Below, one piece after another: positions 18,476 through 25,266 of a stretch of 35,579 nucleotides of DNA. The stretch is taken from NCBI GenBank assembly GCA_902826455.1, contig CADEEV010000045.1, positions 1 through 35,579 on the forward strand, written 5' to 3'. The notes beneath the pieces are model-generated. The model was given only the letters and a program-made list of their open reading frames with translations, did not search any database and had not been told where the DNA came from. The stretch comes from an uncultured Acidobacteriota bacterium (GTDB lineage: Bacteria; Acidobacteriota; Vicinamibacteria; Fen-336). Each line of letters starts with the position of its first letter. Within the stretch, counting starts at the first letter, position 1. Both the position numbers and the translations under genes were made by a program.

Positions 18476-19726
18476 CTACAGGCCGAACAGCCGGCGGACG
18501 AGTTCCACGGCCTCGGCGGCGCGGCCGCTCTTCGACATTTCCTTGAGCTCGGTCGTGGGCGTGTGGAGCAGCTTGTTGACCATCGCCGTCGTGGCGAGCT
18601 CGAGGGCCGCTTCCTGCTCGGGGCTCAAGGGCCCGAGTTTCTTGCGGGCCCGGTCGAGCTCCTCGCGCCGGATCTTCTCGGCCCGATGGCGCAGCGCCGT
18701 GACCATCGGCGTCACGTCGAGGGACTTCTGCCAGGAGAGGAAGTCGCGGACCTCCTCGTCGATGATCGCCTCGGCGGCCGCGGCCTCCTTCTGGCGCTCG
18801 CGCAGGTTGGCGTCGGCCACGGACTTGAGGTCGTCGAGGTCGTAGAGGAACACGCCCTCGAGCTTGCGCACCGAGGCCTCGATGTCGCGCGGCACCGCGA
18901 TGTCGATGAGGAAGAGCGGCCGCCGACGCGACTGGCGCGCCGCCTCGACGTCCTCCTTGCGGATCACGAGACCCGTCGCGCCGGTGCCGCTGATCACGAT
19001 GTCGGCCTTCGCGAGCTCGCCGCGCAGGCCCTCGAAGGGAACGGCCCGTCCGCCCAGGGCCGCCGCCAGCTCCTCGGCGCGCTCGAAGGTGCGGCCCCCG
19101 AGCACCGTCGCGAAGGCGCCGTTGCGCACCAGGTGCTTGGCCGCGAGCTCGCTCATCTTGCCGGCGCCCACGATCAGCACGTTGCGGTCCTTGAGCGAGC
19201 CGAAGATCTTGCGGGCCAGCTCGACCGCGACGTAGGAGACCGACACCGCGTTGTGACCGATCGAGGTCTCGGTCCGGGCGCGCTTGGCCGCCGCGAGCGA
19301 CCGGTTGCGCAGCGCGTTCAGGCCGCCGCCCAGGCTCGCCGCTTCCTCGGCCGCCTGGTAGGCGTCCTTGACCTGCCCCAGGATCTGCGGCTCGCCCAGC
19401 ACCAGCGAATCGAGGCTCGCGGCCACGCGGAACGCGTGGCGCACGGCGGCCTCGCCCGAGACCCGGTACAGGAACGGCTCGAGCTCGCCCATCGGCCGGC
19501 CGTGGAAGCTCGCGAAGCACGACGCGACGGCGTCGGCGGGATCGCCTTCCGCGGCTCCCGCGTAGACCTCGACGCGGTTGCAGGTCGAGAGGATCATGGC
19601 CTCGGCGAGGTGCGCCTCGCTCTTGAGACAGGCGAGGGCCTCGGCCATGCGCTCCTTCGGGACGGCGAGCGCCTCGCGGACTTCGAGGGGCGCCGTCTTG
19701 TGGCTGACGCCGACGACGACGATCAT
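18476..19726 (-). CDS. hemA: Glutamyl-tRNA reductase
   Basis: HemA reduces glutamyl-tRNA to glutamate-1-semialdehyde with NADPH, the first committed step of C5-pathway tetrapyrrole synthesis. The 416-residue product starts MIVVVGVSHKTAPLEVRE and has the catalytic Cys49 in ILSTCNRVEVY, LGEPQILGQVKDAY, the NADPH-binding VGAGKMSELAAKHL, SGTGATG, LIDIAVPRDIE and a C-terminal dimerisation helix ending in VNKLLHTPTTELKE. All key residues are present. The ATG is 4 nt after the ccsA stop, so the two are co-transcribed. hemC and hemD would normally follow directly; here they lie beyond an opposite-strand gene pair. Confidence 0.97.
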   Translation of the reverse strand: MIVVVGVSHKTAPLEVREALAVPKERMAEALACLKSEAHLAEAMILSTCNRVEVYAGAAEGDPADAVASCFASFHGRPMGELEPFLYRVSGEAAVRHAFRVAASLDSLVLGEPQILGQVKDAYQAAEEAASLGGGLNALRNRSLAAAKRARTETSIGHNAVSVSYVAVELARKIFGSLKDRNVLIVGAGKMSELAAKHLVRNGAFATVLGGRTFERAEELAAALGGRAVPFEGLRGELAKADIVISGTGATGLVIRKEDVEAARQSRRRPLFLIDIAVPRDIEASVRKLEGVFLYDLDDLKSVADANLRERQKEAAAAEAIIDEEVRDFLSWQKSLDVTPMVTALRHRAEKIRREELDRARKKLGPLSPEQEAALELATTAMVNKLLHTPTTELKEMSKSGRAAEAVELVRRLFGL

Positions 19727-19730
19727 GCGC

Positions 19731-20546
19731 TCACGAGGCCGGGTGCGACGCGCCCGAGAGCAGCGTCATCCAGGCGAAGGTGAAGACGACGGCCGCGAAG
19801 CCGACGATCCCGAGAAGCGCCGCCCGGCGTCCGCCCCAGCCGGTGCGCTGTCGCGCGGTGATCAGCACGACGTAGATGACCCACGCGATCGTCGCGCTCC
19901 ACTCCTTGGCGTCCCAGGTCCAGTAGACGCCCTTGGCGGCGCGGCTCCACAGCACGCCGGTCACGATCGCGAGGGTCAGGAAGCCGAAGCCGACGACGAC
20001 GCTGCGGCCGCTGATGCTGTCGCAGTGCTCGAGGCTCGGGATCAGGTAGTAGAGCGTGCGCGGCGCCCGCGACTTCAGCTCGCGCTCCTGGATCAGGTAG
20101 AAGATGCCCATGGCGAACGCCACGAACAGCGCGCCGTAGCCGAGCAGGGCCAGCGTGGTGTGGATGGGCAGGAACAGGCTCTTGAGGATCGGGTCCTCGC
20201 GCTCGGTCGCGGGAGACAGGGTCGCGACCAGCACCAGGGCGAAGGCGACGGGATAGACGACGAGGCCCAGCGCGTCGACCTTGGTGCGCACGTAGGTCGT
20301 GAGGAACGCCAGCACGGTCGCCCAGGCCAGGAACGACGCGCCGTCGTGGAGGCCCACGATCGGGAAGTGACCCACCTCGGTCCAGCGCTGGGAGAGGCTC
20401 GCGGTGTGGACGGCGAAGCCGGCCAGGGCCGCGGTCACGCTCCAGGAGCTGAGGAGCCGCCGGCGCGTCAGGGCATGCACCAGGACGTGCAGCGCACCTA
20501 CGGCATAGAGCCCGAGAGTGAGGAGGAGGTAGACCCGCGCGTTCAT
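19731..20546 (-). CDS. ccsA: Cytochrome c biogenesis protein CcsA/HemX-type heme transporter
   Basis: A 271-residue polytopic membrane protein of the CcsA/HemX/CcmC family, which moves heme across the membrane for attachment to c-type cytochromes and in some bacteria modulates HemA. About eight helices are predicted. The tryptophan-rich heme-binding WWD motif appears as GVYWTWDAKEWSATIAW, and histidines suitable as axial ligands are present (LPIHTTLALLGYGALFVAF and VGHFPIVGLHDG). It sits immediately upstream of hemA, the common ccsA/hemX-hemA order. No CcsB/ResB partner is visible in this window. The ATG at 20546 has no clear Shine-Dalgarno; a weak TACCGT -10 lies 15 nt upstream. Confidence 0.9.
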   Translation of the reverse strand: MNARVYLLLTLGLYAVGALHVLVHALTRRRLLSSWSVTAALAGFAVHTASLSQRWTEVGHFPIVGLHDGASFLAWATVLAFLTTYVRTKVDALGLVVYPVAFALVLVATLSPATEREDPILKSLFLPIHTTLALLGYGALFVAFAMGIFYLIQERELKSRAPRTLYYLIPSLEHCDSISGRSVVVGFGFLTLAIVTGVLWSRAAKGVYWTWDAKEWSATIAWVIYVVLITARQRTGWGGRRAALLGIVGFAAVVFTFAWMTLLSGASHPAS

Positions 20547-20589
20547 TGGCTGACCCGGCCCACGGTAGCACAGGAGCGGGCGCCCGCGC

Positions 20590-20699
20590 GGCGCATCGAG
20601 GGTACGTCGAGGGGATGTCGTCCCTGGCCGGGACGGTGGGATCGGTGGCGGGGTCGAAGGGGGGGCTTTGGGGGTGGGTGGTCCGCGCGGGCGCCCGGC
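20590..20699 (-). other. C-rich/G-poor transcript region with G-quadruplex motif on the opposite strand
   Basis: The gap between the Ig-like gene and ccsA is strongly strand-biased. The plus strand has GGGG, GGGGGGG, GGGGG and GGG tracts at 20650-20678 with loops of 5, 4 and 1 nt, a textbook G4 pattern. The minus-strand RNA, read from the Ig-like gene toward ccsA, is correspondingly C-rich and G-poor, as Rho-utilisation sites are. It may therefore end the upstream transcript. No gene is seen here. Confidence 0.45.
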
Positions 20700-21068
20700 C
20701 TAGTCGAAGAGGTCGTGGTGGCCGAGGCCACAAGGAATGAAGCGGCTGCAATGGGGCCGCACGCTGCGGCCGTGGCGGTCCACGAGTCCCGAGACGATCA
20801 CGAAGTGCAGGATGTCGGGGGTCAGGAAGCGGGCGGGATGGAACACGATCAGGTGGGCGTCGCCGCACAGCGCGAGGCGGCCGGGCACCGGGCCGCTCGC
20901 CTCCTGCACGCGCAGGGTATCGGCGTTCACCGTGCGCGGATCGAGGGCCGTCGAGATGCGCACCGCCACGGGCGAGTCGCAGAACACGCCGGTCGCCCCA
21001 TCGCCCGGGTTCACGTAGACGACCGCCGGGGGCCGCGTCGCGTCGGGCCGCCGGCGCGCGGCCTTCAT
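20700..21068 (-). CDS. Single SbsA/Big_5-type Ig-like domain protein
   Basis: A 122-residue protein made of essentially one bacterial Ig-like domain (SbsA/Big_5 type). The signs are VVYVNPGDGATGV, DSPVAVRISTALDPRTVNADTLRV, PGRLALCGDAHLIVFHPARFL and LHFVIVSGLVDRHGRSV, the usual order of strands. It has no signal peptide; the N-terminus is basic (KAARRRPDATRPP). Three or more cysteines, including one in VFCDSP and others in the tail PHCSRFIPCGLGHHD, are unusual for this domain, and the Cys/His tail might bind metal. The ATG overlaps the pseudopilin stop (ATGA), so it is likely made with the pilin. Function unknown; it may be a remnant of a larger surface protein. Confidence 0.68.
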   Translation of the reverse strand: MKAARRRPDATRPPAVVYVNPGDGATGVFCDSPVAVRISTALDPRTVNADTLRVQEASGPVPGRLALCGDAHLIVFHPARFLTPDILHFVIVSGLVDRHGRSVRPHCSRFIPCGLGHHDLFD

Positions 21069-21640
21069 CGCTCCCTCCAGACGTCGCCGCGGCAGATGAG
21101 GACGCTGACCTTCGCGGTGCCCGGCGTGACGCGCACGGCCGCCTGCTGCCCGACGCCGGCCAGGTAGAACGAGCCCGGGCTGGCCGTGCCCGTGGGCGAG
21201 AACGAGATCATGTTGGAGCGGCCGAAGCGGATGGGATCGTCGGTCGAGAGCGTGCCGCGGTCGGGCGGTATCGCGGGCACGCCCGGGTTGATCGCGATGC
21301 GGACGTCCGGAGCGCCCGAGGTGAGGAGGAACGGCCCGCGAACCCGGCGGTCGAGGCCTTTCGCGATGTCGGCGCTCAGCACGCCGTTGAACATCGAGTC
21401 CTCGTACACGCTGAAGTACATGCCGTCGGCGCGCGCCTCGAAGCGGATCGCGGTCTCCTTGCCGGAGCGGGCCGCGAGGGAGCGGGCGAACAGGAACTCG
21501 CCCTTGAACTTGCGAGCGACGCCGCGGAGCTGGGCGTCGACCGAGTACGCCTTGAGGGAGGGCGCGGCCACCGCGCACAGGACCATGAAGATCGCCATGG
21601 CCACGACCAGCTCGACCAGGGAATAGCCTGCCTGCTTCAT
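21065..21640 (-). CDS. GspH/FimT-family pseudopilin
   Basis: A 191-residue type IV pilin-like protein. The N-terminus MKQAGYSLVELVVAMAIF has a short basic leader, a prepilin peptidase site after Gly5, Glu at mature position +5, and a hydrophobic helix. The globular part resembles GspH/FimT minor pseudopilins, with ARSLAARSGKETAIRFEA early on and a C-terminal strand region ending in a single Cys. Such proteins form the tip of type II secretion or type IV pilus fibres. Only this one pilin is here, next to a ComEA-like gene, so a DNA-uptake or pilus-tip role is possible. A GGAG lies about 9 nt before the ATG. Confidence 0.87.
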   Translation of the reverse strand: MKQAGYSLVELVVAMAIFMVLCAVAAPSLKAYSVDAQLRGVARKFKGEFLFARSLAARSGKETAIRFEARADGMYFSVYEDSMFNGVLSADIAKGLDRRVRGPFLLTSGAPDVRIAINPGVPAIPPDRGTLSTDDPIRFGRSNMISFSPTGTASPGSFYLAGVGQQAAVRVTPGTAKVSVLICRGDVWRER

Positions 21641-21660
21641 CGCGGGACACTCCGTGAAGT

Positions 21661-21687
21661 GGAGGCGGCGGGAACGCCGCCGCCTCC
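21661..21687 (-). terminator. Hairpin between the comEA-like and pseudopilin genes
   Basis: GGAGGCGGCGG and its exact reverse complement form an 11-bp GC-rich stem with a 5-nt loop, starting 13 nt after the TAG of the comEA-like gene. There is no T-run after the stem on either strand, so it would be a weak or Rho-assisted terminator, or an mRNA-stabilising/attenuating hairpin ahead of the pseudopilin gene. Confidence 0.45.
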
Positions 21688-21700
21688 CCGGGTCGTGGGC

Positions 21701-22027
21701 CTAGCGGCTCGCGCTCTTGGGCGCGTCCCCCGCGGTGACGTGGGGCTCGAGCTTGCCGAAGTTCTTCTCGCCGATGCCCTTGATGTTCATGAGCTCGTTC
21801 GCGGCCTTGAAGCCGCCGCTCTTGGTGCGGTACTCCACGATGCGGGCCGCCAGGGACGGCCCGACGCCCGGCAACGACGCGAGCTGCTCGACGGTCGCGG
21901 TGTTCAGGTTGACCTTGCCGGCGGGCGCGGCCTTGGCCGCATCGGCCGCGAAGGCGATGCCCGACGACGCGAGGACGGCGACGGCCAGGGCGAGGGCGGC
22001 GGCGGCGAAACGAAGGGACTTGCGCAT
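21701..22027 (-). CDS. ComEA-like helix-hairpin-helix protein (exported)
   Basis: A 108-residue protein with a signal peptide or anchor (RKSLRFAAAALALAVAVLAS) ending around residue 28, a short Ala-rich spacer, then a double helix-hairpin-helix domain: VNLNTATVEQLASLPGVGPS, LAARIVEYR, then FKAANELMNIKGIGEKNFGKL. This is the non-specific DNA-binding module of ComEA, used in natural transformation to pull DNA through the outer envelope. Short stand-alone exported forms like this are common. The ATG at 22027 is well supported by AAGGAGAG about 6 nt upstream; the open frame upstream of it is not coding-like. The neighbouring pseudopilin fits a DNA-uptake context, but no comEC, comF or pilus motor is in the window. 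Confidence 0.88.
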   Translation of the reverse strand: MRKSLRFAAAALALAVAVLASSGIAFAADAAKAAPAGKVNLNTATVEQLASLPGVGPSLAARIVEYRTKSGGFKAANELMNIKGIGEKNFGKLEPHVTAGDAPKSASR

Positions 22028-22313
22028 GGGTTTCTCTCCTTGAAATGGGTCGGTTTCAGTTCCGGCGCCGGCCCCCGTCTCTCCCTCGGGAACCGGCGCC
22101 GGTCCGTCACACACGCCCGACCATGGAGCAACCCCGGTGCCGCGACGGGGATCGCGAGCGAAGTGCTTGAGGGCCGGAGGGTTGAGCGCGCAGGCGGGGT
22201 CGCGCGAGGCCGCGCGGGACGACAACGAGCGTTGTCGGGGGACGGTAGAGGTCCGAAGGAGTCTTGCGAGAGCGCGCTCACGCGGCGCGTGTCAACGCGC
22301 GTTGACGGCCGGG
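22028..22313. promoter_or_regulatory. 286-bp intergenic region with two perfect palindromes
   Basis: No gene is supported in this gap upstream of the comEA-like gene. It holds CGACAACG-AG-CGTTGTCG at 22220-22237 (8-bp arms, 2-bp spacer) and the perfect 16-mer GTCAACGCGCGTTGAC at 22291-22306, both containing an AACG/CGTT core, so they may be related binding sites. TTGACA (22295-22290, minus strand) lies in the second but has no good -10 at the proper distance. Two copies of the self-complementary CCGGCGCCGG (22062-22071 and 22093-22102) lie nearer the gene and could fold in the leader. Confidence 0.4.
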
Positions 22314-22772
22314 TCAGTTCTCGCCGGGCTCTTTGCCGAAGCGGCGCAGCCAACCGTCGACGTCGTCCTCGCGCTCGGGCTTCTCGGCGCCGGCCGAAGC
22401 GCCCTTGCCGACGCGGCGCTCCTCGTTGTTCCACTCGTGAGCGCGCAGCACGCCGGCGCCGAGGGTTCGGCAGTAGGAATAGAGGGCCTTGTCCGAGGTC
22501 ACGACGATCAGCTCGGCGGGCCGCGCCGAGCGCTCCACGAGCTCGCGGATCACCGTGTCGGCGTCCTGTCCGCGCGGGGGCACCCGGAGGCTCACGGGCC
22601 CCAGGTCCTGGGCGGCGAGGCCGTCCCGGAGCGGGGGGCCGTCGAAGACGATCGTGGCCTTCACGTTCTTGGCGCGGCAGAACGCCGCCACCCGGCGCAC
22701 CACCTCGTCCCGGCGGTCGTCGCTGCGCTGCGGCCCTCCCCAGGACCCGAGGAGGTTGTTGCCGTCGACCAG
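22314..22772 (-). CDS. NYN/YacP-like ribonuclease-fold protein, start codon non-standard
   Basis: A PIN-like NYN-domain protein of about 152 residues. The conserved first strand is LVDGNNLLGSWGG with the metal-binding Asp; later come VKATIVFDGPPLRDG, DADTVIRELVERS, LIVVTSDKALYSYCRTLGAGVLRAHEW and an acidic tail (KPEREDDVDGWLRRFG). Family members are RNA-processing or rRNA/tRNA-decay nucleases. The frame has no ATG, GTG or TTG ahead of the VDGNN motif; the first, GTG 22703, would delete the catalytic strand. I place the start provisionally at CTG 22772-22770. The gene overlaps the end of the upstream zf-TFIIB gene in another frame, so a +1 frameshift at its TAG is an alternative. Confidence 0.72.
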   Translation of the reverse strand: MVDGNNLLGSWGGPQRSDDRRDEVVRRVAAFCRAKNVKATIVFDGPPLRDGLAAQDLGPVSLRVPPRGQDADTVIRELVERSARPAELIVVTSDKALYSYCRTLGAGVLRAHEWNNEERRVGKGASAGAEKPEREDDVDGWLRRFGKEPGEN

Positions 22773-22782
22773 GTAGGGCGCT

Positions 22783-23115
22783 CTAGACTCCCAGCAGCTT
22801 GCGGAAGAAGCCCTGGCGGGCTTCGGCTTTCTGCAACAGCACCTGCTCGAGCTCGTTCGCGTCGAACCAGAGCCCCTCGCAGTACGTGCACTTGTCCACG
22901 CTGACGCCCGCGAGCTGCTCCTCGCGCAGGTCGTGGCCGCACTTGGGGCACTTCATGTGGTGCAGATCCCGGAGGCGCTTGCGCTCCCCCTCCTGCTCGG
23001 CCGCGGCACGGCTCTTCTCGCGCTGTTCGCGCTCGTGACGGGCCTTCTCGAGCAGCTCCCGCTCGTTCTTCAGGAACCACTCGTCCTCGCGCTTGCGGCC
23101 CGATTCGTCCTCCAC
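22783..23115 (-). CDS. zf-TFIIB domain protein
   Basis: A 110-residue protein. The first 55 residues are a highly charged helix, likely coiled coil (REDEWFLKNERELLEKARHE and on to EGERKRLRDLHH). A zf-TFIIB zinc domain follows: MKCPKCGHDLREEQLAGVSV, then DKCTYCEGLWFDANELEQVL, with four zinc cysteines in two CxxC pairs. It is small and cytosolic, perhaps acting on RNA or protein. The GTG at 23115 is chosen because GGGAGG lies 7 nt before it; an in-frame GTG at 23136 would add seven residues but lies only 12 nt after the -10. It has a strong promoter (TTGACA, 18 bp, TAGACT) and leads into the NYN gene. Confidence 0.85.
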   Translation of the reverse strand: MEDESGRKREDEWFLKNERELLEKARHEREQREKSRAAAEQEGERKRLRDLHHMKCPKCGHDLREEQLAGVSVDKCTYCEGLWFDANELEQVLLQKAEARQGFFRKLLGV

Positions 23116-23148
23116 GGTGCTGCCTCCCTCTTCCACGAAGCCGCGGCG

Positions 23149-23196
23149 AGTCTAGTCAATGGTCCGAGGAGGTGTCAAAGCGGTCCGTGCTAATAT
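23149..23196. promoter_or_regulatory. Divergent promoters for zf-TFIIB/NYN and DUF4388 operons
   Basis: Minus strand: perfect -35 TTGACA (23178-23173), 18-bp spacer, -10 TAGACT (23154-23149), driving the zf-TFIIB gene with a leader of about 25 nt that contains its Shine-Dalgarno. Plus strand: extended -10 TGCTAATAT (23188-23196), driving the DUF4388 gene; no -35 is obvious, as is usual for extended -10 sites. The two promoters are interleaved, so occupancy of one may affect the other. Confidence 0.68.
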
Positions 23197-23257
23197 GTTC
23201 ATGGCAAAGGCAATCCGGGCCATTCAAGCGTTCGGACCAGGGCTGCCGGGAGGTTGG

Positions 23258-25261
23258 ATGGCGGACGCGTTCCCCTTGAGCGGCGGCATCGATCCGAAGG
23301 CGTTCCCCTTCGTGATCGCCCATCTCCATCGGCAGGGCGCCACGGGCTCCCTCAAGGTCGACGGGCCGTCGTACCAGAAGGCCGTCTATTTCCGCGGGGG
23401 CCGCATCCTCTTCGGCTCCTCGAACGACCCCAAGGACCAGCTGGGAGCCATCCTGATCGAGACCGGGCGCATCTCGCCCGAGCAGCTCGAGGAAGTGAAC
23501 GCGAAGGTCGGGCCCGGCAACCCCCTCGCCAAGGTCCTGGCCGAGAGCGGCTTCGTGAACCAGCGCGAGCTCTCGGAGGCCGCCCGCACCAAGGTCGAGC
23601 GCATCCTCGCCGACATCATCTTCTACGACGGCGGCTCCTTCGAGTTCGAGGACGGCGTGCTGCCCAAGGGCGCCGTCGACCTGAAGCTCGTGACGGAGCG
23701 GCTGATCGTGGCGGCCGTGCGCCGTATCCAGGACCGCGCCTTCGTCCTGCGCCACATCGACGGTCTCGACGTGGTGCTCGTGCCGACCGCCGACGCCGCC
23801 CCGAAGATCGCCGAGCTCGACGCCGACACGACCGTGCTGCCCCAGCGCTTCGACGGCCGGCGCAACATCAAGGACGCCGCCGCGGACGCGCGCATGGACG
23901 AGTTCGACGCCGCCAAGATCTCGTGCGCCCTGCTGTTCCTGGGCTTCGTGGAGAAGGCCAAGACGGTCGGCATCGAGGAGACGCTGGGCGATTCGCCGGC
24001 GCTCTTCACGCCCGGGGACCTCGGCGCGGAGCTGGACCTCGGGGAGGCCGCGCGTCTCGCGGTGGACGGCCTGCCCCAGGAAGCGCCCGAGATGGACGCG
24101 ACGATGCTCATCAGCGAGCCGCCCGACTTCGACACGTCGCCGCCGACGCCCCTCGACACGCCGCCGCCCGCCGAGCCGGACGCGGAGCTCAACACGCTGC
24201 CGCGCATGAAGGCCCCCGAGATCCCGGCCGAGCCCCCGATTCCGCCGCCCCCGCCGGCGCCCGCTCCCCCGCCGCCTCCGCGTCAGCCCCTCACGATGCC
24301 GATGCCCCGCATCCCGGCCCCGACGCCGGTCCCGGAGCCGGAACGGCAGCGCGAGCCCGAGACGATCATCCTGCCCGGCCCCGGCGAAGGACCGTCGATC
24401 AGCGGCATCTTCCCCGTGCCTCCCGGGATCGAGACCGCGCCGGACCCGGTGACGCCGCTGCCGCCGAAGGCGACGGCGCCGCCCAGCAAGGAAGACCTCG
24501 CGGCGCTCGACGCGCTGCTGAACGCCCGCCACGTGGAGGGCCCGATGGCGCCCTTCGAGAAGGGCGGCCGGGCCAGCGACCCGCGCTGGGAGCCGCGCTT
24601 CGACGGCGGCAACCGCCGCAATCACCGAGCCTCCGCGGGCCGCGGCAAGCTGTTCGGCGCCATCGCCGTCCTGCTGCTCGCCGTGGGAGCGGCCGTCTGG
24701 TTCTTCCTCGTGGCGCCCCGCCTCGAGGCGCCGGTGACGCCGGCGACGACGCTGGTCGCCGCAGCTCCGACCACGACGACGCTGCCTGCGGCCACGCTGG
24801 CTCCGGCCACGAGCACGCCGCCCGCGCTCTCGGCCCCGGCCACGACCCCGCCGTCGAGCGCGCCGGCCCCGACGCCGACCCCGGCGCCGCCCACGACCCA
24901 GCCCGCGCGGACCGAGAAGGCGGGCTCCCTGGCCGACGCGCGGACGGCGTTCCGCCGCGGCGCCTTCGCGGAAGCGGCCCACGGCTTCACGACCAACCTG
25001 CGGGGCGCGCGGAACACCTACACGGTGCAGCTGCTCGTGGCCTGCTCGGACGAGACCGTGTCGAAGGCCGTGGACGCCGTCAGCGCCCCCGACCTGTTCA
25101 TCGTCCCGGTGAGCTACAAGGGTCGCAGCTGCTATCGCATCTGCTGGGGGCTCTACGACAGCGAGTCGCGAGCCCGCGCCGGCATCGGCTCGGTGCCCGA
25201 GTACTTCCGCAAGGGCGGCGCCAGCCCGAAGGCCGTGACCGCCGCCTCCATCCTTCCCTGA
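23258..25261 (+). CDS. DUF4388 (PATAN) protein with Pro-rich linker, one TM helix and SPOR-like C-terminus
   Basis: A 667-residue protein. Residues about 1-200 carry a DUF4388/PATAN domain (RQGATGSLKVDGPSYQKAVY, FRGGRILFGSSNDPKDQLGA, LIETGRISPEQLEEV), typical of signalling proteins of gliding or predatory bacteria. A low-complexity Pro/Ala/Glu region (about 280-420) follows, then a basic segment, one TM helix (IAVLLLAVGAAVWFFLV, about 468-485), a Thr/Pro/Ala linker, and a C-terminal domain from about 585 (NTYTVQLLVACSDETVSKA, then GRSCYRICWGLYDSESRA) that looks like SPOR. This suggests a cytosolic sensor tied to a periplasmic peptidoglycan-binding domain. GGGAGG 4 nt before ATG 23258 fixes the start; upstream in-frame ATGs (23159, 23195, 23201) lack that site. 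The next gene begins 5 nt later. Confidence 0.84.
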   Translation: MADAFPLSGGIDPKAFPFVIAHLHRQGATGSLKVDGPSYQKAVYFRGGRILFGSSNDPKDQLGAILIETGRISPEQLEEVNAKVGPGNPLAKVLAESGFVNQRELSEAARTKVERILADIIFYDGGSFEFEDGVLPKGAVDLKLVTERLIVAAVRRIQDRAFVLRHIDGLDVVLVPTADAAPKIAELDADTTVLPQRFDGRRNIKDAAADARMDEFDAAKISCALLFLGFVEKAKTVGIEETLGDSPALFTPGDLGAELDLGEAARLAVDGLPQEAPEMDATMLISEPPDFDTSPPTPLDTPPPAEPDAELNTLPRMKAPEIPAEPPIPPPPPAPAPPPPPRQPLTMPMPRIPAPTPVPEPERQREPETIILPGPGEGPSISGIFPVPPGIETAPDPVTPLPPKATAPPSKEDLAALDALLNARHVEGPMAPFEKGGRASDPRWEPRFDGGNRRNHRASAGRGKLFGAIAVLLLAVGAAVWFFLVAPRLEAPVTPATTLVAAAPTTTTLPAATLAPATSTPPALSAPATTPPSSAPAPTPTPAPPTTQPARTEKAGSLADARTAFRRGAFAEAAHGFTTNLRGARNTYTVQLLVACSDETVSKAVDAVSAPDLFIVPVSYKGRSCYRICWGLYDSESRARAGIGSVPEYFRKGGASPKAVTAASILP

Positions 25262-25266
25262 CCGGC

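Noticed and set aside
18469-18480. Palindrome at the hemA/zinc-ribbon convergence as a terminator
   Set aside because: TAGCGCTA is only 8 bp without a loop or T-run. It simply contains the two opposing TAG stops.
16322-19783. 1153-codon plus-strand frame across the SPFH/zinc-ribbon genes and hemA antisense
   Set aside because: It is a shifted frame of two real genes plus antisense of hemA. The translation is Arg/Gly/Ala-rich and has no domain.
22028-22225. N-terminal extension of the comEA-like protein to 22225
   Set aside because: A good Shine-Dalgarno and signal peptide sit at ATG 22027; the upstream frame is Pro/Gly-rich and overlaps palindromic regulatory DNA.
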